Source of the DNA: Hemileia vastatrix
Taxonomy: Eukaryota > Basidiomycota > Pucciniomycetes > Pucciniales > Zaghouaniaceae
Assembly (NCBI GenBank): GCA_030280995.1
Contig: JASXTE010000001.1
Span: forward strand, 24,941,106 to 25,005,105
Length of the DNA stretch: 64,000 bases
Reading direction: 5' to 3'
Below are positions 31,530 to 43,196 of this stretch, piece after piece; position 1 is the stretch's first letter, and each line of letters begins with the position of its first letter. Under the pieces are notes generated by a model. That model worked only from the letters and a program-made list of their open reading frames with translations, did no database searches and had not been told where the DNA came from. Both the position numbers and the translations under genes were made by a program.

Positions 31530-33124
31530 AAATGCTATGATTTTTTCTTTTTATACTTTTTTGGTAGAGTAGGAAGATTAGATATCTCTTTCCCAGGTAT
31601 CCAAGAATCATATTCAGATGATTTATTCTTGAATCTCAATAAGTATTCTTTACCCTTTTTAGCAGTGACTATTCTGTCATTTAGAATTTTTTCAATTTCT
31701 GCTGTTTCAGTGATCTCATTTGGGGTTTTCTTTGGTCTTCCCCTCCTTTTTGGAAATTAATCACTATTGGATATATAAGGTTTCAGAAGAGATATTGGAA
31801 GAACAGGATGTTTTCTGTCATATGGAGAATACAGAATAACCTCAACTGAAGTTTCTCCAATCATTCTTCTGACAACAAATGGACCAACAAATGGATCTTT
31901 CAATTTGTTATTACCTTGTAAATTGAAGTGGACTGTAGAAGTCAACACTTCATCACCCTTTTTAAAAGTGTATTCTCTATGGGATTTGTCCCATCTCTTC
32001 TTCTCATATTCAAATGATTTTTCGATACATTGCTGAGCATCATTTCTGCACAGTTGTTGCATTTGAAGAAAAGATTTTACACCAGGATGTATATCCAATT
32101 TAGGTATTTTGTTATTGAGAATTTGGGCAGGAGTGTTTGGAACATATCCAAGCCAGAGCTCAAAAGGCTTTCTTTGAGTAACAGAATGAACAGTGCTGTT
32201 ATAAGCAAATTCCAACCCAGGAAGTAAAGTAACCCAATCATGAGTGAATCTATCATTATCTTTATACTCAAGGCCAAAGGCACAATACCTTCTTATCATG
32301 TCCTCTAAAGTCTGAATCATTCTTTCAGCTAAGCCATCAGTCTGTGGATGATGGGCAGTAGAAAGTTTCAGATCACAACCACAAACATCCATCAGAGACA
32401 TCCGAAATTCAGAAGTAAATTTAGGGTCTCTGTCAGAGATTATGGCTTTAGGAAAACCAGCAGTATTAAACATATGAGACCACCATAAGAAAGCTAATTC
32501 TTTAGTGGAAACATCCTTGTGGGTAGGAATAAATTTACACATTTTAGTGAATCTGTCCACAATAACCCAACAAGAGTTATAACTATCGTTTCCAGCAATA
32601 GGTAATCCTGATACAAAATCCATGTTTATTACCTGCCATGGTGCATCAGGAGGTTCAATATGTTGCATTAATCCAGCTTTTTTACCAGTAAATCTTTTTG
32701 ATTTTTGGCAAGAATCACAAGATTCAACATATAATTTTGTGTCTTCAGACATATTAACCCACCAAGCAGTGTTCTTAATTCTGAACATTGTTTTTTCAAC
32801 ATCAAAATGTTCAGCTAATATGTCATCATGACAAATTTTCAAGATGATTTCTCTCAGAGAAGGAGGAATAACAATAACATTACTCAACTTCCTCCTATAA
32901 TATATATATCCTTCATCAATTGAATATTTACCTTTTTCCAAAGCCTTCTGGTACTTTGGTGGAAGGGTTTTAATTAATGCTTGTATTGAAGCATTCTTTG
33001 GATCATTTAATATGGTGCATAACTTTTTCAAGTCAGTGTCCTTATCATATGCATCCAGAATAAGCTGTAATAGCTCTTCCTCCATATCAACCACATATAT
33101 CCCATGAATATGAATAACTTCATC
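31530..33124 (-). pseudogene. integrase with chromodomain-like tail, family A copy 3
   Basis: Open for 445 codons (31757-33094). Zinc-binding H-H-C-C (EHFDVEKTMF and ESCDSCQKSKR), integrase core with NMDFVSGLP, IISDRDPKF and AERMIQTLEDM (D, D, E), then DPFVGPFVVRRM. After a stop at ~31757 the frame continues into YLLRFKNKSSEYDSWIPG, a chromodomain-like tail that could guide insertion to chromatin marks. A stop near 33122 separates it from RNase H in the same frame. Confidence 0.9.
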
Positions 33125-34696
33125 CTAAGGATCATAAGCAGGATTAGAGTCATCATTTAGTAAATGTAACCTTGATAACATATCCACATTTGAGTGAACA
33201 ATACCAGCCCTATGAATTATTGTCATTCTTCCTCTGTATTCTTGAACAGCCAACTGCCATCTGAAAATATGTCTTTTAGGTGTTTTCAAGTTTAAAAGGG
33301 ATTTAACTGCACTGCAGTCAGTGACAAGTTCAAATTTCTGGTCATCTAGGTAATAATGTAGCTTCTCTTGAGCCCACACTACAGCTAAACATTCCAATTG
33401 AGTAGCACCATATTTCAATTCACTATTTCTCAAGGTTCTTGAAATATAACAAATTACTACTTCTGAAACTTTATCATTTATCACTTGTTTTTAATGGAGG
33501 GCAGCACCAAGACCAATGAAACTGGCATCAGTGTACAAAACAAATGTTTGATTAAAGTCAGGTAAAGCAAGAATTGGTGCTGACATCAAACAGTGTTTCA
33601 TAGTGTCAAAGGCTCTTTGTCTTTCACTATTCCAGACAAAAGCAACATCCTTTCTATGTAATTGAGTAAAGGGTAAAGCTATGACTTGGTAATTTTTAAT
33701 ATACTGTCTATAGTATCCACACATTCCCAAAAAACTCTGGAGCTCTCTAACTGTAGTAGGAGCCTTCACCTGTTGTATGGCTGCCACTTTGTTTTGGTCA
33801 ACACATATCTGTAAGCCTGAAACAACATGACCAAGAACTTTTAAAGAATGGAAACCAAATTTACATTTCTTCAAAGCAAGTTTCATGTTTATTTCATCCA
33901 TTTTCTGGAACACTTTACACAGGTGGTTAAGATGATCCTCAAATGTTTTTGAGAATATAATGATATCATCAATATAAACCATCAGCCATCCTTCAATTAT
34001 CTCTTGATGGAATGTGTTATCCATGACTTTTTGGAAAACTGAAGGGGAATTTTTAGGGCCAAAAGGCATCCTAATATACTTATAAATACCCATATGAGTA
34101 GCAATCATCAGAAAGTTCTGAGAATTTTTCTCAACAGGTACCTGGTGATATCCCTTGTTACCATCCAAACAGCTGATATATTTAGCACCCTGTAAAGTAG
34201 CATGTATAGAGCTAATTCTAGGTAAAGGGTAGATATCATCAACAGTATAAGTATTTAGTGCTCTATAATCACCACATAACCTGGCTTTATCTTTCTCATA
34301 AGAAATTAGGACAGGTGAGATAACACAATATTTAGGTGTTTCAACTACCTTTTCAATAATATTCATTTTCAAAAGGGTAGAGATATTTTCTTCAATATCT
34401 TTTTTCTTTGTGGGGGAAGCAGGATAAGGCTTCTTTTTTAAACTGGGTGGTATATCAGTTAATGGACAAGACAATGAAAGTTTCATTTCTTCTTTAACTA
34501 ATCCCAGTTCATATGACCCATGAGCAAAGGCCATAGGAAAAGACTTTATCAAGTTAATGATGGAATCTTTATCCTCACCAGAAAGTTGTTCTCCAAAAGA
34601 GGCATTGTCAATTTCAGACATAAGGGCGTGCATCTCTTTTGTAGATCTTCCTTTATATTGAACCACAGAATTACATGTGTTCAATTCTGGTTTCAA
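33125..34696 (-). pseudogene. reverse transcriptase and RNase H, family A copy 3
   Basis: Reverse transcriptase (33491-34696) has DIPPSLKKKPYPASP, CGDYRALNTYTVDDIYPLPR, CLDGNKGYHQVPVEKNSQ, MPFGPKNSPSVFQKVMDNTF and VYIDDIIIFSK, then FVLYTDASFIGLGAALH. A TAA replaces the Gln codon of the ALHQKQ motif (near 33485). RNase H continues in the same frame (33125-33484; LVTDCSAVKSLLN, VDMLSRL). Both pieces are otherwise intact. Confidence 0.92.
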
Positions 34697-35420
34697 TAAT
34701 TTTTAGGGGAGGAAATCTTCAATTTTCTCTTCCCATTCATCCCCATTGTGAAACATTGGTTGGAAGGATCCAATTTTATGCCATACTTGGTTAAAATATC
34801 ATTCCCTACAATAAACCAATTGCTCAAGTTATCATTTTTCATGACAACAAAATCACAAATAGCTCTTACAAAACCATGGTTATATTTAAAAAACACTGTG
34901 GCTTTGTATTTACCGATGGGGGACAAAACAGAGCCATACCCTCTCCAATTTTCATAAATGATAGGCATCAGTTTTGATTTATAGTCTTGATCCACTGAAG
35001 CAAGTGCTCTTTCAGATACTACACTTCCTCCAGCTCCAGAATCCAGAACAACTTCAATGCTGGTTCTATTGATCAAGACTGGTGCTTTGAGAGGGGAAAT
35101 AAAAATTGAGCTATCCTCAATTCTCTTTATGATCTCAGCATCTTCAACTGTAGATAAATCATTATTATCAATATCAATAGTATTTAAATAATGGATATCC
35201 TCTTCCAGCATCAAGATTTCTTGTTGAGATTCATATGAAATATTGCTGGCACAATCACTTGAAGTATCATTCAGTGCTACTGTGTCATCAGCATGCTCCT
35301 CTGTTTGTTCTACAAGATTTATCTTGTCACAAACATGGCCCTTCTACCAAGGTTTGTTGCATACTTTTTAGGTGCAACAGGGGCAGAAGGCTTTCCAACC
35401 TTTTCCAGACAACTAAATAA
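34693..35420 (-). pseudogene. protease and zinc-knuckle remnant, family A copy 3
   Basis: Retropepsin domain with VVLDSGAGGSVVSERAL, ENWRGYGSVLSPIGKYKA and FIVGNDILTKYGIKLDP. It ends in NGKRKLKISSPKNY and a stop caused by a one-base shift relative to the reverse transcriptase frame. Upstream an acidic linker and part of a knuckle (about 35250-35400) remain before the gag deletion. Confidence 0.85.
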
Positions 35421-35453
35421 TAATTAATTTATTAATTTAAAATAATTTAAAAC

Positions 35454-35810
35454 CAGGATTATAAAATAATCAACTGAAGAAATAAATTAAAAATTTTTAT
35501 TAAAAATTTAAGATAATTATTTTCAGGATTTAAATCAACTAATTAACTACCAGGACTTAATGTCAACTGAAATAATTAAATATGAATTTTATTAATTAAA
35601 AAAATTTTTTTTATTGCATTATCAGGATTTAAATCAACTGATTAATTAACTACCAGGACTTAAAGTCAACTGGAATAATTAAATATGAATTTTTATTAAT
35701 TAAAAAATTTTTTTATTGTCAGGACAATTTGTCAACTGGAACAAATAAAATTTAATTTTATTATTACTTCTAGGACTAAGAAAAATTGCTCTATTATTGT
35801 CAACTAGGAA
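35454..35810 (-). repeat. stem-loop array in the leader of family A copy 3
   Basis: Units at 35454, 35524, 35551, 35633, 35664 and 35720, for example CAGGACTTAATGTCAACTG, CAGGACTTAAAGTCAACTG and CAGGACAATTTGTCAACTG, plus a CTAGGAC...CAACTAGG variant at 35770. Inner stems change together (GACTT/AAGTC, GACAA/TTGTC, GATTT/AAATC) while CAG/CTG stay fixed. The array survived the gag deletion. Confidence 0.72.
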
Positions 35811-36185
35811 AAATAATAAAAAAAAATATAATAAAAATTTTATTCCAAATTACCAGACACCTCCCCTTGTAAAATGAGCAAATTAATGCCACTTACAGAG
35901 TGCTGAGTAAAAGGAAATATGTAGCAAATGAAGAGTGCAAAGTGACCCACAAATAGTAATATCAATAATTACCACAATATATACAACATTTAGTCAATAT
36001 ATGAACCTAATTTTTGGAGTGCGGTTTGATTCCCGGTCAAAGCCAAAAAAATTTTGTCACGTGACGTATGACGTTCGTCATTTTCGTCGCTCTCTCGTCC
36101 TTACAGGTACTTGAATGCCAATGGTCCCTTCAATTTACGCCCTCAAATCACGATGAGCGGTTGATAATTCGGGAAGGCCTCCAAT

Positions 36186-36983
36186 TGTCAAGGGGTCCTT
36201 TTGGGTCTAGAACTTTTATTCGAGGTCATACAAGGATTTTTAGGGTTTTAATGGACTTTTAACAATAGGTACATATTTCTTAATCAAATTGATTTGTTTA
36301 CTCAAATAAAAGAGGTAGTTTTTAAATATTAAAATAAGTTATAGATTAGAATTACGCCATTGTAAGTACTAATGTTATAAAATATAGTAATAAGTAATTG
36401 TAATGTAAATTTAATAATAATGTAAGTAATGAAGGAATGTTTTTGAAAGGTACAAATGTGAGGGTCTTTTATAGGCAAACATGAGGGAATAAAAGATACA
36501 AAAATTGCAACATCTATTACAAGAGTGTGAGAAAGAAAATGATTAATAGTGGTTTATATATAATATAAAAGAAAAGATAGATTAATTGTACGTCAACAAG
36601 GCATTATGTTTATTAGTAATAAAGCATGATTTCCCTTGGAATGTCACAATTAATACAACATAATTTTTGTTAATTATATTGACTTCATGGAAATTCAGAT
36701 CTCTCAGTTAGGTGATATAATAATTTTAAGGTTTTTAAATTATAATTTTATTATTAAATCTTTATTCCCATTTAACTTCATTATTGAGCACGGTGTTTAG
36801 GGAGTAAAAAATATATGGGACAGTCACTTACATTAATTATTTATACTACTTAATATACTTAACTAGTTAGTTGTAAGTAATAAATAAGTAAGTAATTAAT
36901 TATTAGTAAGAAAAAGGGGCGTGGCTTCAACTCAGTAAAATAATTAATTATTTTACTGGGTAAGTCTACTAGCCTGGCTGACA
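36186..36983 (-). repeat. 5' LTR of family A copy 3
   Basis: TGTCAAGGGGTCC to CTGGCTGACA. TATA motif on the element strand, CCTATAAAAGACCCTC, at about 36460-36475. The adjoining internal bases on the element strand (TTGGAGGCCTTCCCGAA) are the candidate primer binding site. Confidence 0.92.
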
Positions 36984-37901
36984 AATATTGTACTTAATAT
37001 TGAAGAGGACTGACGTGCTACAATAGTTAATAAAATATAATGTATTATTTAAAAATAGGATGAGTAAGTAAGTGATGCGGCAAAAGAGGTTTACCAAAGG
37101 CCCTTTTATAGGCAATGGGACCTCTGAAGCGCTACAAATGAGTATATACAAAATAGTAATAAGATAAAACAAGAAGATAAAAGAAAATACTTGTAACATA
37201 GTAATTGAGTGAAAAATATACAAAACAATTAATCAAATCCCAATTAAGAAAATAATTTTCCCACAATAAATCCCCAAATCAGTTAATTAAAATAATGAGA
37301 AACTAAACAACCCTGTGACATAAGAAATATGGGGAAAAAAATTCAAAACAGGTATTACAATATGTTTTCAGAGTTTTTAAGTGAAACAAATAAATTTTTT
37401 TGATGCAAAAAAGTATGTAATCAATTTAATTCAGTATAAATCAAAATTAATTAATTGTTTTAACTATGTAATTGAAAAACTAGTTTAAATGAAACAAATA
37501 ATTAATTTAAATTGAGAATTTTAATACTATTTTATTAAATAAGTTTTTTAAATTATTTAATATATCATTGACACAATTAAGGGTCAAAAAAGCGCCACTA
37601 ATTATGTATAATAGTTTATATGAAAAGGTTTAGTTACATATTTAAATTAAATAATTAATGTAATTACAATATAAGATAATTAAAAGTATGTAATTATATT
37701 ATAAAATTGTAATTAATTAATTATTTATTAAATACATAAAAAATGTGTTCCTTTATATGGAATATGATAATTCAATTGATTTATACTTAATTTATATGAT
37801 AATAAAATTAATATAAAATTTATTTTACTTATTAAATAAAATATTTATATAATATATTATGTAATATAAATTTAATGTAAATACATAAGTTGCAAATATT
37901 A
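36984..37901 (-). repeat. remnant LTR, left part, split by the Harbinger-like element
   Basis: AT-rich segment without ORFs that carries the LTR-type TATA block (CCCTTTTATAGGCAA near 37110). Its probable other end is 44838-44910, which finishes GCCTGTCTGACA like the gypsy LTRs. The Harbinger-like element at 37902-44837 lies between the two parts. Confidence 0.55.
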
Positions 37902-38267
37902 GGGGGTATCAATGTTCAGGGATCCGCAATTAAATTAATTGCGGAAAATAATCTGCATACCCCAATTATCTTCCACAATAATTTTTTTTGCTAATAATTG
38001 GGTTATTAGACACTTTACGTGTCAATGTTCACCTCTTATCCGACATTTTTTTACTCAATTTTTCATAACCACATCTTGGACAACTTTCTGTCATAACCAC
38101 ATCTTGACCTACTTTCTGCCATAACCACATCTTGGACTACTCTCTAGATATGGCTTCTACCTTGATGCGCACTCACATTCTCATCCCATCCTGTCCATTC
38201 TATCCGCTCAGAACCCCTCACCATCTCATCTGCTTGTTTCTGCTCCTTTTCATCTTTATATTTTAAC

Positions 38268-39672
38268 ATGCCTTGTCTTTCTAGATCTTCTCAAAGGCAA
38301 CCATCACACAGTTGTTCTTCAAATCCTAATACTCCCTCTTTCCCCTGCTCAGCTGAGAAATCTAAGACCGTTCAATTAAAAAAATATGATCAACTCATTC
38401 TTATCAACTAGCTGAAAACCAAATATAACTATGATTATTGTTTTGGTACTGAGTATGCGACTAAAGTAGGACGGCCCCCAGCATCAAAAGTTAATGGCTA
38501 TCTTCTAATGGCAAATAAATTATGGAATAAGACCAAGGGAAGAATTGATCTTTTTCTTAAACAGATGTCTGAACGCTTCAAGCATTACCAAGCCAAATAC
38601 AAGAAGGCAAAGGCTCTTTCATCTTCCACTGGTTTTGGGGTTACTGACATTGATATAACTAAGGGCATCAAATCCATAGACAATAAACTTGAATCTTTAT
38701 GTCCTTACTTTAAAGAGAAGGATGCAATTTTTGGAGAGAGAGCTGATGTTAATCCTGTAAACATGTTGGATGGAGAAGATCCTATCTCCAAACATGATGT
38801 TAAAGCAAATATTTTCCCATCCTCCTCCTCCACTCAAGCCTCCCCTCATTTGAATGAGACCAATCTAGATAGCTTTTCTGTATATCCTATTGATGATTTA
38901 ACCCAACCAAATATAACTCAGGTCTGATTCTTTTTTATTTTATCTTTACAATTCTATTTTTTTATTTACTTATCTTTTTCTTATTTCTTAAAATGCTGAC
39001 AAACAAACCCAGGATCCTCAATCAACTGAGTCTGAAGGTAGTGACAATGATGAGGAGGAAAATATGACCTTGAAAAAGAAGCTTAGGGCTTCAAGTAGTC
39101 TAAATTTCCACTCCCAAAGAAGAAAAAAAAGTGATACTTCATCACAAACCCATTTTTTGTCTATGGAACAATTTTTAGAGAAAAGTGATGCTGGTAAGTG
39201 ATACCATACCTCTTATTGCTTTACTCCACTTTTCTTCTACTTTATATTAATTTTTATTATCACTCTAGAACAAGTGGAAATCGCTAAAGAGACTCTAAGC
39301 TTTGAAAGGAAGAAATACAAGCTCTCTTTAAGGAGGAATGATAGGCTACAAGATTTGGAAGAGAGGAAGTACAAGCTCTCTTTACGGAAGGATGATCAGG
39401 CCTAAGATTTGGAGGAGAGGAAGTATGAGCTCTCTTTATGGAAGGATGATTGGGCCCAAGATTTGGAGGAGAAGAAGTTTGAGTTAACTCTAAGTATTAA
39501 AAAATCAAAAAAAGAGGAGAAAACACTTGAAAATCAAAAACTTTTAGAGCAGATGAAATATAAGTTTGATCATGAAGAAAATTCCAAAAAGAAAGATTTC
39601 TTGATAGAATGTGTTAAAGCTAATAAATCTGTTGAGGAAACTGAACGTTTAAAGAAATTGTTGGATTACTAG
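38268..39672 (+). pseudogene. Myb/SANT-like DNA-binding protein with coiled coil (copy 2)
   Basis: Exon 1 (38268-38921) starts MPCLSRSSQRQ and has the helical domain LKTKYNYDYCFGTEYATKV, RPPASKVNGYLLMANKL, RIDLFLKQMSERFKHYQ and SSTGFGVTDIDITKGI, then IFGERADVNPVNMLDGEDP. Exon 2 is ~38992-39193 and exon 3 39269-39672, which encodes a highly charged coiled coil built from 18-residue repeats (KYELSL..DD..QDLEE). Damage: TAG at 38409 replacing the Trp of INWLKT, loss of the AG acceptor of intron 1 (AAAAT against AAAAG at 62300), and TAA near 39403. In Harbinger elements such a protein binds the ends and brings in the transposase; that role is inferred. Confidence 0.75.
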
Positions 39673-39829
39673 TTTGTTTTATTTCTCTTACACTTCAACT
39701 GTTCATATTTATTTGTGCATAAAATTTACAATAATTTCTTGTATTTCATTACTCTATTCATCATTACTTGAATTTTTGTATTTTAATGTTAAATATTCTT
39801 TTTTAAATAAAATTTTCATGTCTCCTTTG

Positions 39830-40265
39830 AAAATTTGACAATCCCCCACCCCTGGATTTTTTTGAAGTAAGGGGTGGGTATCACCAAAATTCTTTCATGT
39901 CATGAATCTTGAAAGTCTTATGTGAAACTTTAGCTTTACTACCCCCTGCATTTTACTGGTATCCCCAAAATTCTTACAAGTCAAGAATTTCACAAGTCTT
40001 ATAAGAAATTTTGGCAATACCCCCCCTGGATTTTATTGAAGTAAGGGACAGGTATCCCCAAAATTTTTTCACCAAAATATATACAAGTCAAAAATTTTAC
40101 ATGTTACATTTGAAAAGTTGGCAATACCCCCCCTACATTTTATTGAAGCAAGGGGTGGGTATCACCAAAATTTTTACAAGTCGTCAATTTTGAATGTCAG
40201 ATTTGAAAATTTGGCAATACCCCCCCCCCTGCATTTTATTGTAGTAAGGGGTTGAAGTCATCTAA
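39830..40265 (+). repeat. ~105-bp minisatellite between convergent Myb-like and oxygenase genes
   Basis: About four units with the landmarks CCCCC, ATTTTATTGAAGTAAGGGG, GGGTATCACCAAAATT, CAAGTC and GAAAATTTGGCAATAC. The same array is at 63110-63525 and, reversed and shorter, at 16190-16380. It lies where the two convergent transcripts would end. Confidence 0.8.
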
Positions 40266-40554
40266 ATTTAATATAATTACATAAATTATTAAATAAATAT
40301 CTAATATATATCAATTTCCCTAGTTTAAAGTAATGACAATTCCTCAAGCCAAAATGCAGATCAAATCTAGAAACAAAAGTTTAGGACTTTCCACAGGTAT
40401 AGGCTAGAGGAACCCCATGAAACAAATAAATGTTATCATGATTACCTGTTATACAACCAAAGGTTGTTGGCCCATTAATTTACTTGAGGAAATTGATATA
40501 TAAAAACTATTTATTAAAAATTTATGAAAAAATATAAAATTTTTGATGACAACT

Positions 40555-41885
40555 CTAATACCCATACTTTTTGGATCTAGATAAAGTTTTTTTAAATTGA
40601 TTAACTTTACCTTCTTTCTTTACCTTGTTGATTCTTTGAATCAACTTATGACTGATTTGAAATGAGAAACCGAAATGTGTGAAATATTGACAGTATTCCA
40701 AACCAGGAGGAGCTTTGTCCGTTTGATTATTATACTGAGAAGAATTCCAAATAGTTTCGATGATACAATTTCCCAAACCAAAATCAATGATGCACCGGTG
40801 GTCTGGAAAATATAAACCATGTCCTTTGATTTTAGCTGGAGATGGTATTGGTTGGCCAGTTATTGGATTGATATATGAGAATATACCAAAAGTAAGAAAA
40901 TTGGCATCATTCCTATCGATATGAATCCTATTGTGGAATCCAGAATGAGTGATAATAACATTAGAAAAAAAAATATATTTGTGGCTGATATATTCCCATT
41001 CAGAGTCACACCAATATGGTATTCCAACTTTGGTTGTAAGATCATGATTTTTTTCAAATGCTTTATTACAGAGCTTTTTGAGTCAAAGAGCAAGAAAAGA
41101 GTTAAAGGAAGGTAGAGTGTCCCATAAGCAAAAATCTTCATCTTTTTGAGCTTTGGTGATATTCTTGAGCAATGAATATATGCCTATATAATTGAAATAA
41201 GTGAAATGTTATTAAGAATGGAACAAAAATTATTAGACATACCAAGAGAATATCCTTTAACAAAACCAGGTCTCCAACCAAATCCAATCATGATACCACC
41301 CAATAAATTTGTATTCCTTATAGGTAACCAAACCGAAGCCATTTGATAAAGAGTTATGATAAGATCAGATAGTTGATTAAAAGATTCATCTTTTACACCA
41401 TTGAATGAATGAACTTCCAAAATGAATTGAGCCTTATAAGTATTACTGATAACTGCAACAGCTCAATCATCTCCAAATTCAGTTAGATATTTAATATCTT
41501 CTGGTAATTTTTTTGGATATTGATTTTTTTTATCTACTTTAGTTTTATGAAAAAAAATGTTTGGGATATGATGAAAAAAACGTTTGCAGAGAATTTTTTT
41601 TTTCAGATATCTTTTCTTCTGATGAGACTGATTATCTTTATTTTTTTTTGATGATTTAGAAGATGAATTTGTTTTTCAGATATCTTTTATTCTGAGGAGA
41701 CTGATTATCATTAAATTTTTTTGATGATTTAGAAGATGATTGTATTGAAGTTGATTTTGAAGAAGATGATAGAGATGATAAAGATGAAGATGATAAATAG
41801 GATAAAGATGAAGATGATAGAGAAGTAAGGGGTGAATCTTAAGAAGAAGACGTTTTTTTGATCTGAAAAAAAATTTGAATGTCAA
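40555..41885 (-). pseudogene. Tet-like 2OG-Fe(II) dioxygenase (copy 2)
   Basis: Exon 1 (to 41243) has a Ser-rich, low-complexity N-terminus, then KKLPEDIKYLTEFGDD, FILEVHSFNGVKDESFNQLS and GIMIGFGWRPGF. A 59-bp intron (GTATGT...ATATAG, 41184-41242) leads to exon 2 with ITHSGFHNRIHIDRNDANFL (HxD), TFGIFSYINPITGQPIPSP, GHGLYFPDHRCIIDFGLGN, IETIWNSS and THFGFSFQISHKLIQRI. Motif order is that of fungal Tet-like oxygenases, which act on methylated DNA bases. Here the distal iron ligand is lost (NNQTDKAPP against NHQTTKAPP), and TGA codons lie near 41465 and in FLAL. Leader exons may extend upstream towards 43.0 kb, where a CACCAGGTAAGT donor is shared with copy 1. Confidence 0.75.
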
Positions 41886-42374
41886 AAAAAAAAATCAACA
41901 AACTTAAAAAAAAAAAAACTCACCTAAAAATATCTTTTAAATTAAAATTTAAAGCAAAATCCTGTTTAAAAAAATTAAAAAAAAATTTTTTAAAACAAAA
42001 AAAAAAAAAAAAAAAAATTCTGTAAAAATTATTTCAAAAAAAAAATTCAAATGAAAACCTGAAGTTTGGTTATAAAAAACCTTCACAGAAAATCCTGACA
42101 AAAAAAAATGAAAATTAAAATTAAAAAAATAAAAAAATAAAAAAAAATCAGTCAAAGAAAAATCAAAACAAAATTTTTTTTTTTAAAAAAAATTTAAATT
42201 CAGTAAAATTATTTGGAAGAAAAATTAAAAATTAAAATCTAAACCTTTTTTATTTTTTAATTAACAGGGAAAGTCCTTAACAGAATGTAAAAGATTTTTT
42301 TTTCCTAAATTTCTGCCAAAAAAAAAAAATTACAAAAAACAAATTTTTAGTATGTTTTTTAGAAAGTAGGTAAC

Positions 42375-42848
42375 CCCTCTTTAGCTCCCATAAAAGTCCC
42401 CTTCCCCCCCTTTATTTCTCTGAAATCCCCTATAAAATCCCTCCCTCCTTTCCTCAAAACCCCCCTCAAATCCCCTCCTTGCCTGCCTCAAAATCCCCCT
42501 GAAACCCCCTCCTTATTTGCCTCAAAACCCTTCCAAACCCCCCCTTTACCCCTCTTTATATGTCCTGAACCCCCCCTTGTTCTTAACAAACAATTGATAG
42601 CAATTGTTTGCTAAGTAATTGAATTGTTAGTGTAGTGATTTGATTACTTAGCGAATGATCATTTGTTAAGAAGGAGGGGGGGGGAGGTAGAGGCGGATTA
42701 AGGGGTGTGGAAGGGGGAAAGGGGGTTATGAGGTACCTAAAGAGGGTAAAATAAGGGGGACTTGAGGAAGGTAAATAGAGGGGAGAAGGAGTGGCTTGAG
42801 GCAGGTAAAGAGAGAGGAAAAGGGGTGAAATGAGGCAGCTAAAGAGGG
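42375..42848 (+). repeat. foldback element, pyrimidine/purine arms
   Basis: Left arm starts CCCTCTTTAGCTCCC and is C/T-rich with repeated CCTC..AAACCCCC units; right arm ends GGCAGCTAAAGAGGG and is G/A-rich. The centre pairs CTTAACAAA (42582) with TTTGTTAAG (42662) and GCTAAGTAA with TTACTTAGC. No ORF. It sits between oxygenase and transposase genes of the Harbinger-like element and is absent from the chimeric copy. Confidence 0.7.
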
Positions 42849-43196
42849 TGAAGGAGAGAGAAAAAAAAGAAAAAAAAAGAGAAAAAATAGAAAAAAAAAC
42901 AAAATTAGTCTAACCTTGAAAATAAAAAAAAGAACTTACAAAAAAACAAAAAAAACAACAAAAAAAACAAAAAAAAGAAAAATAAAAAAAATTCATCATT
43001 AGCAAATAAAAAACAAGAAAAAAGATAAAAAAAGACTTACCTGGTGAGATGAGTTGAGAAGATAAAAGTAACCAAAATATTTGAGTGATGTTTGAGGAGA
43101 GGATGAAAAGGATATGAGTGATGAATGAAAACCAAAATACTAAACCAAGTGAATAAAGTACACAAAGAGGACATTTGGAGAGTACAAAACAATAAT

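Larger units (their letters stand above)
30713..36983 (-). mobile_element. Ty3/gypsy family A copy 3, complete ends, gag deleted
   Basis: Bounded by LTRs 30713-31500 and 36186-36983 and flanked by the 5-bp direct repeat AATAT (30708-30712 and 36984-36988). The internal region on the minus strand has protease, reverse transcriptase, RNase H and integrase, but about 2 kb of ORF1 and Gag is missing: the sequence passes from the zinc-knuckle remnant (~35400) directly into the leader (~35415). The LTRs differ by only a few percent, so insertion is fairly recent. With Gag gone, any movement would have depended on another copy. Confidence 0.95.
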
